Part shown: positions 38,850 through 47,570 of the stretch, piece after piece
Numbering within the stretch: the stretch's first letter is position 1
Layout of the letters: each line of letters begins with the position of its first letter
NCBI RefSeq assembly: GCF_026967575.1
Contig: NZ_CP114054.1
Coordinates: 124,001 to 188,000, forward strand
DNA length: 64,000 bases
Reading direction: 5' to 3'
Origin: Aurantiacibacter sp. MUD11
Lineage (GTDB): Bacteria; Pseudomonadota; Alphaproteobacteria; Sphingomonadales; Sphingomonadaceae
Made by a program: the position numbers and the translations under genes
The notes under the pieces: generated by a model
What the model saw: only the letters and a program-made list of their open reading frames with translations
Database searches by the model: none
What the model was told of the DNA's origin: nothing

Positions 38850-39467
38850 GTGCTGTCGACGCTAACGGCTTCCTTCGCGCTGACGGCCCTGTTGATAGAG
38901 CTGACGCCGGGGCCGAACATGGTCTGGCTGACCATGCTCAGCGCCCGTTACGGGCAACGGGCGGGTTTTGCGGCAACGCTGGGGATCGCGCTGGGGCTGA
39001 GCCTGCTGGCGCTTGTCGCCTTGACGGGTCTCGCGCGGCTGGTAGCCGACTATCCGGTGCTGTTCCGGGCCATCTGCCTGGCAGGCGTGGCCTTCATGGT
39101 GTGGCTCGCCTGGGATGCCTGGCGGGAGCCGTCACGACGGGGGCGCTGGGTGCGCGGTGCACAGGACGATCCGGCGAAGTTCTTCCGGCGCGGGCTGATC
39201 ATCAACGTGCTGAACCTGAAAGCGGCGCTGTTCTTCATCACGGTGATGCCGAATTTCGTCGACTTCGATAACGGCCTCGTCCCGCAATACACGGTGCTGA
39301 GCGTCATCTACGTGGCGATCGCAACGATCATCCATGTCCTGCTGGTGCTGGGTGGTGAGCATCTTGGCACGGTCGTGGCGCGCAAGGCGGAAGAGAAGAC
39401 GGTACGCCTGTTCTCGGCGCTGGCCTTGCTGGCAGTCGCCGGCTGGATGCTGGCGAAGGTGTGGTAG
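38850..39467 (+). CDS. LysE/RhtB family amino-acid exporter
   Basis: This 205-residue inner-membrane protein has the LysE-family signature ELTPGPNMVWLT near residue 20 and about six membrane helices, with the second conserved RRGLIINVLNLKAALFFI in the loop. Members export basic or hydroxyl amino acids; the substrate is unknown. GTG is used as start, 15 bp after sdhA, so it is co-transcribed with sdhCDA. The stop is 22 bp from a convergent membrane gene. Confidence 0.85.
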   Translation: MLSTLTASFALTALLIELTPGPNMVWLTMLSARYGQRAGFAATLGIALGLSLLALVALTGLARLVADYPVLFRAICLAGVAFMVWLAWDAWREPSRRGRWVRGAQDDPAKFFRRGLIINVLNLKAALFFITVMPNFVDFDNGLVPQYTVLSVIYVAIATIIHVLLVLGGEHLGTVVARKAEEKTVRLFSALALLAVAGWMLAKVW

Positions 39468-39489
39468 CGGAGTTGAGGGCGCGTTCCCG

Positions 39490-40113
39490 CTATTCCTCGG
39501 CAACGCCGGTGAGGTCGTAACCCAGCACCATCCAGCCCGCGCAGAGCACGGCGTTGCCGAGCGCTGCTCCCCAAAGGCCCGGAAGGGCCAGGGTGAGCAC
39601 GGGGATCAGCACGAAGCCGGCCAGGACCAGCAGCGGACCTCGTCTTGCGACCACACGGCTGCGCCAGAGGGCGATGACGAAGGCTACCCAGCCCAGCATG
39701 AACAGCGAGGCCGCAATCGCGGACTCGAGATCGAACAGGTTGAAGCCCGCTTGGTCTTCCAGCGTATCGAGCGCCTGCGGTGCCACCAGCGCCACTTCTC
39801 GCAGGAAGAAGATCTGCCCCCATTCGTGGGCGAAGGTTACCGCCGTACCGGCAAAGGCCAGCATCAGCGTGGCCTTGCCCCAGCGCCCCATCCTGTCGAA
39901 CAGGCTGCGGAACTGTGCGGCAAGCCCGCACAGCAACAGGAACGTCACCCCGATGGCGAGGCTGAGACGCCAGAAGAAGGCTTCGGAAGCGGCAAACACG
40001 CCGAAGCTGGTGCCGGGATCGAGTTGCGGCGAGAACACGAGGTGGGTGACCACCCCGAGCGCGCCTGCGGCTGTCAGGAAATTCAGTCCTGTAGCTGATC
40101 TATGCGTACCCAT
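39490..40113 (-). CDS. polytopic membrane protein, unknown
   Basis: This 207-residue protein starts at ATG 40113 (MGTHRSATGLNFL); a much longer frame upstream is a shadow of the M20 peptidase gene. It has about six hydrophobic helices (for example FFWRLSLAIGVTFLLLCGLA, GWVAFVIALW, LLVLAGFVLIPVLTLAL). A polar loop holds HEWGQIFFLREVAL. No family was recognised. It is divergent from the M20 peptidase. Confidence 0.65.
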   Translation of the reverse strand: MGTHRSATGLNFLTAAGALGVVTHLVFSPQLDPGTSFGVFAASEAFFWRLSLAIGVTFLLLCGLAAQFRSLFDRMGRWGKATLMLAFAGTAVTFAHEWGQIFFLREVALVAPQALDTLEDQAGFNLFDLESAIAASLFMLGWVAFVIALWRSRVVARRGPLLVLAGFVLIPVLTLALPGLWGAALGNAVLCAGWMVLGYDLTGVAEE

Positions 40114-40240
40114 GGAGCAAGCGGTATAGGTCGCTTTGGCCACTGGCAAGCTGGACGCCTCGCCGTCCCGTTCTCGCGCCAGGCGCGCTCCAAGTGCAAG
40201 GTGGCTTGCCCGCACCTTCGACCCGTGCAATCTCGATGGC

Positions 40241-41551
40241 ATGACGAACCGCATTCTCGCGACCATGGGCCTTGCCGCCTCGCTGGTCCTTTCCACCCCT
40301 GCCGCCGCACAGCTTTCCGCAGCCGAGGAGACCATCGTCTCCACCGTCGAGGAGCATTTCGAGACCGACGTCGCGCTGCTCGAGCGGCTGGTGGTGCAGA
40401 ATTCCGGCACGCATAACCATGAGGGTGTGCGCGCCGTGGCGGACATGCTGGTGCCCGAGTTCGAAGCGCTGGGCTTCAGTGTCGAGTTCATCGACCAGTC
40501 GCATGTCGGGCGGGCCGGCCACCTGTTCGCACGGCACGAGGGACGGCCCGGTTCCACGCGCATGCTGCTGATCGGGCACATGGACACCGTGTTCGAGCCG
40601 GACAGCCCGTTCCAGGACTTCACCCGCGACGGCAACGTGGCCACCGGCCCCGGCATCGAGGACGACAAGGGCGGCATCATCGTCATCCTTTCCGCCCTGC
40701 GCGCCATGCAGGCGGCGGGAACGCTGGAGGACGCCAATATCGTCGTCGCGCTGACCGGCGACGAGGAAGACGTTGGCGACCCGATTGCCGAGGCGCGGGC
40801 GGACTTGCTGGCGGCTGGCGAATGGGCCGATGTCACGCTGGGATTCGAGGGGCTTTCCATCGTCGACGGGCGTGACATGGGCGTGACCGCGCGGCGTTCT
40901 TCGAACAGCTGGGAACTGCGGATCAGCGCCGGCTCCGGACACAGCTCGGGCATCTTCCACTCGGCCAGCAGCGTCGGCGCGATCTACGAACTGGCGCGCA
41001 TCCTCGATGCCTTCCGCACCCAGCTGCCGGAGGAGAACCTCACCTTCAACGTCGGTCTGGTGGCCGGCGGCACGCCCGCCGTGCTGGCGGAGGACGGCCT
41101 CTCGGCCACCACCAGCGGCAAGACCAACATCATCCCCGACAGCGCCGTGGCGCGCGGCGACCTGCGCACGATCTCGCAGGAACAGACCGAGCGCGTGGTG
41201 GCGCGGATGCAGGAGATCGTCGCCGATGGCCTGCCGGGCACCGAGGCCACGCTGGAAGTCGAATTCCGCTATCCGCCGATGTCGCCGACCGAGGGCAATG
41301 CCGCGCTGCTGGCGCGGCTCAACGCGGTGAATGCCGACCTCGGACTGGCGGTGCAGGAACCGATCGCCCCGATCCGTCGCGGCGCGGCCGACATCAGCTT
41401 CGTCGCGCCGCTGACCGACGCGCTGGCCGGCATGGGCGCCAGCGGGCGCGGCACCCACGCGCCGGGGGAAAGCCTGGACCTGACCAGCCTCACCCGCCAG
41501 TCGCAGCGCGCGGCCATCCTGATGAGCCGCCTGGCGCAGGAAGAGTATTAA
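40241..41551 (+). CDS. secreted M20-family metallopeptidase
   Basis: This 436-residue zinc exopeptidase is of the glutamate-carboxypeptidase/ArgE group. A signal peptide ends near TPAAAQ (24). Zinc ligands and catalytic residues are visible: GHMDT with His113 and Asp115, EDDKGG around 140-145, and DEEDVGDP with Glu175/Glu176. It is likely periplasmic and cuts small peptides or acyl-amino acids. The start at MTNRILATMG gives a proper signal; 35 upstream residues are unsupported. Confidence 0.9.
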   Translation: MTNRILATMGLAASLVLSTPAAAQLSAAEETIVSTVEEHFETDVALLERLVVQNSGTHNHEGVRAVADMLVPEFEALGFSVEFIDQSHVGRAGHLFARHEGRPGSTRMLLIGHMDTVFEPDSPFQDFTRDGNVATGPGIEDDKGGIIVILSALRAMQAAGTLEDANIVVALTGDEEDVGDPIAEARADLLAAGEWADVTLGFEGLSIVDGRDMGVTARRSSNSWELRISAGSGHSSGIFHSASSVGAIYELARILDAFRTQLPEENLTFNVGLVAGGTPAVLAEDGLSATTSGKTNIIPDSAVARGDLRTISQEQTERVVARMQEIVADGLPGTEATLEVEFRYPPMSPTEGNAALLARLNAVNADLGLAVQEPIAPIRRGAADISFVAPLTDALAGMGASGRGTHAPGESLDLTSLTRQSQRAAILMSRLAQEEY

Positions 41552-41589
41552 GCTCCGCGGCGCTGGCCAACGCCTGCCGCATTCGATAG

Positions 41590-41621
41590 CTTCCCCCCAA
41601 CCGCGTGACCAAGGGGGGAAG
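41590..41621 (+). promoter_or_regulatory. Shine-Dalgarno-sequestering hairpin before the adenylate cyclase
   Basis: CTTCCCCCC (41590-41598) and GGGGGGAAG (41613-41621) are perfect 9-bp complements around a 14-base loop. The second arm is the ribosome-binding site, 4-7 bases before GTG 41626. Folding would hide it and repress translation until the stem opens. The loop also contains another in-frame GTG (41605). Confidence 0.6.
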
Positions 41622-41625
41622 CGCC

Positions 41626-42864
41626 GTGCCTTTCCGGTTCGATGATAAAGAGGCCGAGCAGGCCTATGTCGTGCATGAGCGCACCCAACGCATCCCGGCG
41701 ACGCGTTTCCTCTGCGCCATCGCGGTCGCCACGCTGATTACCTACATCGGCTTCAACCCGATGCATTTCCCGCGCGACGGGGTAATCGAATACAATATCG
41801 CCGCCGGACTGATGATTGCCGTGCTCGGCGCCACCTTCGCCGCCACCTACACGCGCTTCTACGTCGAACGGCCGTGGGTCGATATCATCATCTTCTCCGT
41901 GCTCGCGGTGCCGATGGTAATGCTGCTGGAGGCGCTGGCGGCGCAGGCGGACATTACCGGCATCTCGCGCTTCGGCATGGCCATCGTGCAGCTGGGCATC
42001 CTGGTGGTGTTCGCCAGCGTTGGCTTTGTAGCGTCCCTGCGCAATTTCCTCATCTGGGCCGCCGCGCTGGTGACGCTCTACCTGATCTTCCTGCTGGAGG
42101 CGGACCGCTCGATCGTCTCCAAGGTCTATACCTTCACCAACTTCACCACCTTCCTGACCTTCGCGACCTTCGTGAACTGGGACATCGACCGCCGCGCGCG
42201 GAAGACCTGGGAGGCCAATCGCGCGCTGGAGGCGGAGCGGGCCAAGGTCGAGGAAATGCTCCACAACGTGCTGCCGCAGGACGTCGCCGAGCGGCTGCGC
42301 AAGGGTGAGGCGGTGGCCGATTCCTTTGCCGACGTATCGGTGATCTTCGTCGACATCGTCGGTTTCTCGCAGCTCGCCAAGGCGCTCTCGCCGGGGCGGC
42401 TGGTGAAGATGCTCAACGAGATCTTCCTGCTGGCGGACGAGGCAGCGGAGAAGCACTGCGTGGAAAAGGTGAAGACCATCGGCGATGCCTACCTAGCGGT
42501 GGCTGGCGGTCACGGCTCGGGCGACAGCGGGGCGAGCTGCGCCATCCGCTTCGGTTGCGAACTGATCGACTTGATCGGCCGCTATGCCGACCGCACCAAG
42601 ATCGACGTGCAGGTGCGGGTGGGCATCCATACCGGCCCGGTGGTGGGCGGGGTAATCGGCCAGCAGCGGCTCGCCTACGACTACTGGGGCGACACGATGA
42701 ACATCGCCAGCCGGATCGAGGGCATTGCCCATCCGGGCGGCATCGCCGTGTCCGAAAGCGTCTATTACGGCGCCAACGAGGAAGTGGACTTCAGCGAACC
42801 CGAACTGGCGACGCTGAAGGGCGTGGGCGAGGTGAAGATCTACCGCGTGATCATGCCCGAATAG
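41626..42864 (+). CDS. membrane-bound class III adenylate cyclase
   Basis: This 412-residue cyclase makes cAMP. Six hydrophobic helices (about 27-185) are followed by a coiled linker with MLHNVLPQDVAERL and a C-terminal catalytic domain. Seen: FVDIVGFS with the first metal Asp, KTIGDAY with the adenine-specific Lys/second Asp region, HTGPVVGGVIGQQRL, and DYWGDTMNIASRIEG. These fit an adenylate rather than guanylate cyclase. The start GTG 41626 has GGGGGGAAG upstream, preferred over GTG 41605. A hairpin covers that site. Confidence 0.9.
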   Translation: MPFRFDDKEAEQAYVVHERTQRIPATRFLCAIAVATLITYIGFNPMHFPRDGVIEYNIAAGLMIAVLGATFAATYTRFYVERPWVDIIIFSVLAVPMVMLLEALAAQADITGISRFGMAIVQLGILVVFASVGFVASLRNFLIWAAALVTLYLIFLLEADRSIVSKVYTFTNFTTFLTFATFVNWDIDRRARKTWEANRALEAERAKVEEMLHNVLPQDVAERLRKGEAVADSFADVSVIFVDIVGFSQLAKALSPGRLVKMLNEIFLLADEAAEKHCVEKVKTIGDAYLAVAGGHGSGDSGASCAIRFGCELIDLIGRYADRTKIDVQVRVGIHTGPVVGGVIGQQRLAYDYWGDTMNIASRIEGIAHPGGIAVSESVYYGANEEVDFSEPELATLKGVGEVKIYRVIMPE

Positions 42865-42867
42865 GCG

Positions 42868-43524
42868 CTATTCGGCAGCAGCCTCGGTCTCCACCACGCG
42901 GGCTTCGACGATTTCGATCGGCTCGGCGAACAGCTGCCCCTGCATCCAGCCTTCGCCCTTTTCCGGATCGATCGGCGCGGCATGGATCGCTTGCACAACG
43001 TCCATCCCCTCCTTGACGTAGCCGAACACGGCATAGCCGTTGCGCCACACCGGATCGTCGGCTTCGGGATTGGCGTCGAGGCCGGTCTGGTCGCCCAGCA
43101 TGATCGAGAAATCGCCGTTGGCCGTACCCGGCTCGCCCATGGCCATCGACAGCGCGCCGCGCGTATGGCTGAGGCCGGTGAGGGTGGTCGGCTCGTGCTC
43201 GATGCCGGGCAGCACGCGCTCCGGGTCCCATTGCGTGCCACCCTGGATCAGGCCGTTGGGCTGCTCGCCCCATTCCACCCGCATGGCGCGATAGAACACC
43301 GTGCCGTCGAAGCGATCCTCCTCGACATAGCGCAGGAAATTGCCGGCGGTGATCGGCGCGCGCTCGGTCTCCAGCGCGATGACGATGTCGCCCATGGTGG
43401 TTTGCAGCACGACGTCGGTGGTTTCGAACTCGGCTTGCGCCTCCGCGTCCGCTTCGATGACTTCCTGCGCCTGGACGGGGGAGGCAAGGCAAACCAGCGC
43501 GGCAAGGGCGATTCGTTTCAGCAT
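42868..43524 (-). CDS. secreted cyclophilin-type peptidylprolyl isomerase
   Basis: This 218-residue protein has a signal peptide (cut after SPVQAQ near 20) and a cyclophilin domain: TTMGDIVIALETERAPITAGNFLRYV, FDGTVFYR, NGLIQGGT, RGALSMAM and the insert between them, ending FGYVKEGMDVV. It should fold proteins in the periplasm. Start at 43524 (MLKRIALA) is preferred; the frame to 43587 adds an unsupported N-terminus. It ends 3 bp from the convergent cyclase gene. Confidence 0.88.
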   Translation of the reverse strand: MLKRIALAALVCLASPVQAQEVIEADAEAQAEFETTDVVLQTTMGDIVIALETERAPITAGNFLRYVEEDRFDGTVFYRAMRVEWGEQPNGLIQGGTQWDPERVLPGIEHEPTTLTGLSHTRGALSMAMGEPGTANGDFSIMLGDQTGLDANPEADDPVWRNGYAVFGYVKEGMDVVQAIHAAPIDPEKGEGWMQGQLFAEPIEIVEARVVETEAAAE

Positions 43525-43643
43525 CGCGCCATCCTGCCCGGACATTTCGACGGCTTCAACGCACGCGCGCACGAGTTCACTCATCATTCAGTTCGTCGCT
43601 CACAATGCACGGTTCATCGCAACACCATGAGGGAGTCGAGTCG

Positions 43644-45059
43644 ATGAAACGAGAACGCAGCCCCGGCATGAAGCTCTTGCTGGCCGGCCTTGTCGCGGCG
43701 GTGCTGATCGTGCCGCTTATGCTGGTCTACGCGCTGGTCTACGACCGGGAAAGCCAGTCCGAACGCGCGCAGGCGCAGATCACCCAGGGCTGGGGCGGGG
43801 CGCAGACCGTGACCGGCCCGGTGCTGGTGCTGCCCTTCACCTATCGCTCCACCGAGGCGGAAATCATCGATGGCACGGCGGTGGAGCGCACCCGCACCAT
43901 GCGCAGCCAGCTGTTCGTCTCCCCCACCAGCCAGTCGGTGGAAACCTCGATCGACCCCGACCGCAAGGGCTACGCCATCTACGAAAGCGTGGTCTACCAG
44001 TCGCGCATGGCGGGCACGGCCAGCTTCGACCTGCCGACCGACCTCGAGCGCCTGGGCGTCGAGGTGGAGGAACTGTTGACCGACCAGGCGGAACTGCGCT
44101 TCGGCGTGTCCGATCCGCGCGGGCTTACCGACGGGGCGCAAGTCACCGTGGGCGGCGAAGCGCTGCAACTCCAACCGGGTAACGGCCCGGCATCCACCGG
44201 TGGTTCCGGCTTCTCCGCGAACGTCGACTGGAATGGCGAGGGCACGCTCGAGGTGAGCTGGGAATACGGCGTGCGCGGCACGCGCTCGCTGGCGCTGATC
44301 CCGCGCGGCGGCGAAACCGAGTGGCGCGTCACCTCGCCCTGGCCGCACCCCAGTTTCACCGGCTCCTTCCTGCCCGATCCTGCGACGACCGAGACCGGCG
44401 GCGAGGGCTTCACGGCAGTCTATCCCGGCATCACCAACCTCGCGCTGGGGCGCGGGCTGGTGGCGCTGACCGATGACGGCCCGCCATCGGCCATGCCTGC
44501 ACCCGTGCGCTACGACAGCGATGTCGTGGTCCAGCCACCGGCAGTGGGCGAGGGCAGCATGGTCGCCACCATCGCGCTGGTCGATCCGGTCGATCTCTAC
44601 AGCCAGGTGGACCGCGCGGTGAAATACGGATTCCTGTTCATCGGCTTCACCTTCGCCGCCTTCCTGATGTTCGACATCGTCGGCGGCGCGCGCGTGGCCT
44701 CGGCCGAGTACCTGCTGACCGGCGCGGGGCTGGTGCTGTTCTTCGTCATGCTGCTGGCCTTCGCGGAGATCTGGGGCTTTGCTCTGGCCTATGTCGTCGC
44801 TTCGGCCGCGATCATCGGCCTGCTGACCACCTACAGCGCGGCGGTGCTGGGCACCTGGCGCCGGGCCAGCTTCATCGGCCTGATGCTGGCCGGCCTCTAC
44901 GCGCTGCTGTTCGTGCTGCTGAACCTCGAGACCTACTCGCTGGTGATCGGTTCGCTGTTGCTCTTCGCCGCGCTGGCGGGGATCATGTACGCCACCCGCT
45001 CGGTCGACTGGACCGCCGTGGGCCGCAGCGAGGAAGCGGAAGGCTACGCCGAAAGCTGA
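43644..45059 (+). CDS. creD: CreD family inner-membrane protein
   Basis: This 471-residue protein matches CreD: an N-terminal helix, a large periplasmic beta-domain (about 35-330), FNPLGRRLALP-type segments replaced here by VRGTRSLALIPRGGETEWRV, then several C-terminal membrane helices (FGFLFIGFTFAAFLMF and following). CreD loss alters envelope and beta-lactam phenotypes in gammaproteobacteria, but the cellular role is unclear. No creBC two-component genes are nearby. The start MKRERSPGMK has GGGAGTCGAG upstream. Confidence 0.85.
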   Translation: MKRERSPGMKLLLAGLVAAVLIVPLMLVYALVYDRESQSERAQAQITQGWGGAQTVTGPVLVLPFTYRSTEAEIIDGTAVERTRTMRSQLFVSPTSQSVETSIDPDRKGYAIYESVVYQSRMAGTASFDLPTDLERLGVEVEELLTDQAELRFGVSDPRGLTDGAQVTVGGEALQLQPGNGPASTGGSGFSANVDWNGEGTLEVSWEYGVRGTRSLALIPRGGETEWRVTSPWPHPSFTGSFLPDPATTETGGEGFTAVYPGITNLALGRGLVALTDDGPPSAMPAPVRYDSDVVVQPPAVGEGSMVATIALVDPVDLYSQVDRAVKYGFLFIGFTFAAFLMFDIVGGARVASAEYLLTGAGLVLFFVMLLAFAEIWGFALAYVVASAAIIGLLTTYSAAVLGTWRRASFIGLMLAGLYALLFVLLNLETYSLVIGSLLLFAALAGIMYATRSVDWTAVGRSEEAEGYAES

Positions 45060-45082
45060 GACCTCTCGAAATGACGAACAAG

Positions 45083-45112
45083 GAGAGCCGGGCCTGCGAG
45101 GGTCCGGCTCTC
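45083..45112. terminator. bidirectional hairpin terminator creD/lldD
   Basis: A 12-bp stem (45083-45094 with 45101-45112, one G-U) around TGCGAG lies between the convergent creD and alpha-hydroxyacid oxidase genes. T-runs are weak on both sides (TTGCT, and TTGTT on the minus strand). It probably ends both transcripts. Confidence 0.65.
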
Positions 45113-45115
45113 TTG

Positions 45116-46291
45116 CTATCGGAAGCGCAGGTTCTCGCGCGAAAGTTCGCCCAGGTCCTGCTTGCCCATCAGCTGCATCGCGCGGGTGATTTCGTCGCGC
45201 AGGATGCTGACCGCGCGGTCCACGCCGGCCTCGCCCGCAGCCGCCAGGGCATAGAGATAGAGCCGCCCGCCGCTGGCCGCCCGGGCGCCCATGCTGAGCG
45301 CCTTCACCACGTGGCTGCCGCGCATCACGCCGCCGTCGAGGATCACCTCCACGCGGTCACCCACGGCATCGACGATCTCGGCCAGCTGGTCGAACGGGGC
45401 GCGGCTGCCGTCGAGCTGGCGGCCGCCGTGGTTGGAGATCATGATGGCATCCACGCCCATGTCCGCCGCGCGCCGGGCATCGCCAACCGACATGATGCCC
45501 TTCAGGCAGAACTTGCCGCCCCAGTCGTCGCGCAGCTGTTCCGCCGCCTGCCAGTTCAGGCCAGGGTCGAGCATGGAGTTGAAATAGTCCTGGATCGAGA
45601 TCGCCTTGCCGCTGCCCGCTTCCACGTGGGTGGAGAGGTTGGGCAGGTCGAACTTCTCGCGGAACATGAAGTTGAGCGCCCAGCCGGGATGCACGGCGTA
45701 GGACAGCACGTTCGACGGCGTGAACCGGGGCGGAGTGGTGAAGCCGGTGCGCTTGCAGCGTTCGCGGTTGCCGCTGACGATGGTGTCGACGGTCAGCGTG
45801 ATGGCATCGAAATTGGCGGCCTTGGCGCGCTCCACCAGCGCGGCGTTCAAGCCGCGATCCTTGTGGTAGTAGTATTGCAGCATCTTCGGGCCGGACCAGC
45901 GCTGGCCGACCTCCTCGATGCTGACGGTGGAGAGGCTGGAGATGCCGAACCACAGCCCGTACTTCTCCGCCACGGCGGCGACTGCGCGCTCGCCCTGCCA
46001 GTGGAACAGGCGTTGCAGCGCGGTGGGGCTGAGCATCAGGGGCAGGGCGGTCTCGCGCCCCATGATGGTCGTGGAGAGGTCCAGCTTGTCCGCACCCACC
46101 AGCACGTCGGGCACCAGGTCCACGTCGGCAAAGGCGGCGGTGTTGCGGTCCTTGGTCGCCTCGTCGTCGGCGGCGCCGTCGATATAGTTGAACACCGGAT
46201 AGGGCAGGCGACGGCGCGCCAGCTCGCGAAAGTCGGCGATCTTGTGGCAGTCCGACAGGCGTCGAACGCTGTAATCGTTCCTGTCCCTCAC
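45116..46291 (-). CDS. lldD: FMN-dependent alpha-hydroxy-acid oxidase/dehydrogenase (LldD-like)
   Basis: This 391-residue flavoenzyme oxidises L-lactate or a similar 2-hydroxyacid. Seen: FNYIDGAADDE, LSPTALQRLFHWQGE, QYYYHKDR, LTVDTIVSGNRERC, CLKGIMSVGDA and the catalytic SNHGGRQLDGS, with VILDGGVMRGSHV binding FMN phosphate. Start is GTG 46291, 13 bp after the nrsF stop, with AAGGGAG in the spacer; the frame to 46357 overlaps nrsF. It is therefore part of the sigma factor operon. Confidence 0.9.
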   Translation of the reverse strand: MRDRNDYSVRRLSDCHKIADFRELARRRLPYPVFNYIDGAADDEATKDRNTAAFADVDLVPDVLVGADKLDLSTTIMGRETALPLMLSPTALQRLFHWQGERAVAAVAEKYGLWFGISSLSTVSIEEVGQRWSGPKMLQYYYHKDRGLNAALVERAKAANFDAITLTVDTIVSGNRERCKRTGFTTPPRFTPSNVLSYAVHPGWALNFMFREKFDLPNLSTHVEAGSGKAISIQDYFNSMLDPGLNWQAAEQLRDDWGGKFCLKGIMSVGDARRAADMGVDAIMISNHGGRQLDGSRAPFDQLAEIVDAVGDRVEVILDGGVMRGSHVVKALSMGARAASGGRLYLYALAAAGEAGVDRAVSILRDEITRAMQLMGKQDLGELSRENLRFR

Positions 46292-46304
46292 CCCGGTGGC
46301 TCCC

Positions 46305-46931
46305 TTACCAGCGCAGCAATCTCGGGCCGAGCAGCCAGCCCAGTCCTGCCATGGCAAGGATCGGCAGGCAGTAGAAGACCGCCATGTAGAGCATGCCCAG
46401 TTCCGGGCAGTAGGGGGAATAGGCCGTCATCGCGACCGAGCCGCCGAAAATGCCGGCAGCAAGCCCGGCACGGCGCAGGTTGGTGGGGGCCAGCCAGCGC
46501 GTGGCAACCACGGCCCCGGCGAAGCCGAGCGGGCTCATGATCGCCATGGCGGCAAGGCAGGTGCGCCAGGTCGCGCCGGGAAAGGTGGACCTGGCCACCA
46601 GCAGGTCCAGCACCAGCAGCAGGCCGACGAGCACGAAGGGGATCGCCAGCGTCACCATGGCGCTGCGGGTCTTGCGGCCGGGCTGGCCCAGCAGCCAGAG
46701 CGTGGTGGCGCTCATCACCACCAGGGCGATCGAGAAACCCCACTTCACCGTCAGCGGCATGATGCCGAACTCGGCGACCGGGGCGAAGGCGCCTTCCAGC
46801 ACCAGGGCCACGCCCAGTGCGCAGAGCACGATCACCGCCAGCAACGGCGCAACGAACTGCCGCACGGGATGGCCATTCTCCGTAGCGCCGTTCTCGGAAA
46901 GGCGGTCGATGAGGGTTTCGGTCGGGGTCAT
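46305..46931 (-). CDS. nrsF: NrsF-type (DUF1109) membrane anti-sigma factor
   Basis: This 208-residue protein has six membrane helices and matches the NrsF/DUF1109 family. Two cysteines, Cys125 (TWRTCLAAM) and Cys175 (YSPYCPEL), are 50 residues apart, the same spacing as the redox- and metal-sensing pair known in Caulobacter NrsF. It should hold the upstream ECF sigma factor at the membrane and free it on chromate/cadmium or redox stress. Its ATG overlaps the sigma stop by 4 bases. Confidence 0.9.
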   Translation of the reverse strand: MTPTETLIDRLSENGATENGHPVRQFVAPLLAVIVLCALGVALVLEGAFAPVAEFGIMPLTVKWGFSIALVVMSATTLWLLGQPGRKTRSAMVTLAIPFVLVGLLLVLDLLVARSTFPGATWRTCLAAMAIMSPLGFAGAVVATRWLAPTNLRRAGLAAGIFGGSVAMTAYSPYCPELGMLYMAVFYCLPILAMAGLGWLLGPRLLRW

Positions 46932-47467
46932 TTGCGGTTGTCTTCCACCATGGCCTTGAGCGCGTTCATTCCGCGATGCACGCGCAGCTTCATCGCCGAC
47001 AGGCCGACGCCAAGACGTTCCCCGGCCTCGCGGTTGGTCAGTCCTTCGACATGGGTCAGCCGGATGGCTTCGGCCTGGGCTTCGGGCAGGCGATCAAGCA
47101 GCGCCTCCACGTCCACTCCAGCCAGCGTATCGGCGGGGACGGCCATGTCGGCCTCGTCATCCAGCACGATCGGGCTGCGCCCGCGTTTTCGCCAGTGGTC
47201 GATCAGCTTGTAGTTGGCGATCGCGTACATCCACGGCGCAACGGGTCGACCGGGGTCGAGCGTGTGCCGCTTCTGATGGATGGCGATCAGGCTTTCCTGC
47301 ACCAGGTCCTCCAACTCGCTGTTCGCACCGATCTTGCTGGCCAGCCTGGCGCGGATACGCTGGGCAGCTTCGCCCAGGAACTGGCGATAGGCTGCCGAAT
47401 CCCCCTCGCGCGCTGCCGCCATCAGGCGGTCGAGCGAGTCGTCGGGGGTGTTCACCTGCTCGTCCAT
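46928..47467 (-). CDS. sigF: ECF sigma factor (SigF type)
   Basis: This ECF sigma factor of about 179 residues has region 2 with LEDLVQESLIAIHQKRHTL and PWMYAIANYKLIDHWRKR, and region 4 with LPEAQAEAIRLTHVEGLTNREAGERLGVGLSAMKLRVHRG. It is coupled to nrsF, so it is the SigF of a SigF/NrsF stress circuit. Start is uncertain: ATG 47476 and ATG 47467 lie in or before the putative SigF promoter -10 region, so GTG 47455 (VNTPDDSL) may be the real start if transcription begins there. Confidence 0.88.
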   Translation of the reverse strand: MDEQVNTPDDSLDRLMAAAREGDSAAYRQFLGEAAQRIRARLASKIGANSELEDLVQESLIAIHQKRHTLDPGRPVAPWMYAIANYKLIDHWRKRGRSPIVLDDEADMAVPADTLAGVDVEALLDRLPEAQAEAIRLTHVEGLTNREAGERLGVGLSAMKLRVHRGMNALKAMVEDNRK

Positions 47468-47492
47468 TCGTTGCATCCTGCGGCAAGGTTAC
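47467..47492 (-). promoter_or_regulatory. SigF-type promoter GTAACC-N16-CGAA
   Basis: On the minus strand GTAACC (47492-47487), exactly 16 bases, then CGAA (47470-47467). This equals the consensus I recall for Caulobacter SigF promoters and would make the sigF-nrsF-lldD operon autoregulated. It overlaps the longest sigF start codons. Confidence 0.6.
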
Positions 47493-47570
47493 ACGAAATG
47501 CGCCGTTGGCCTAAGGGCAGGAAATCCGCAGCCAATCGTGTCCGTCAGCTTGAATTCACCAAGCGTTCAG

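Noticed and set aside
39490..40953. 487-residue version of the membrane protein gene
   Set aside because: The first 280 residues are antisense to the M20 peptidase. Only the part from ATG 40113 looks coding.
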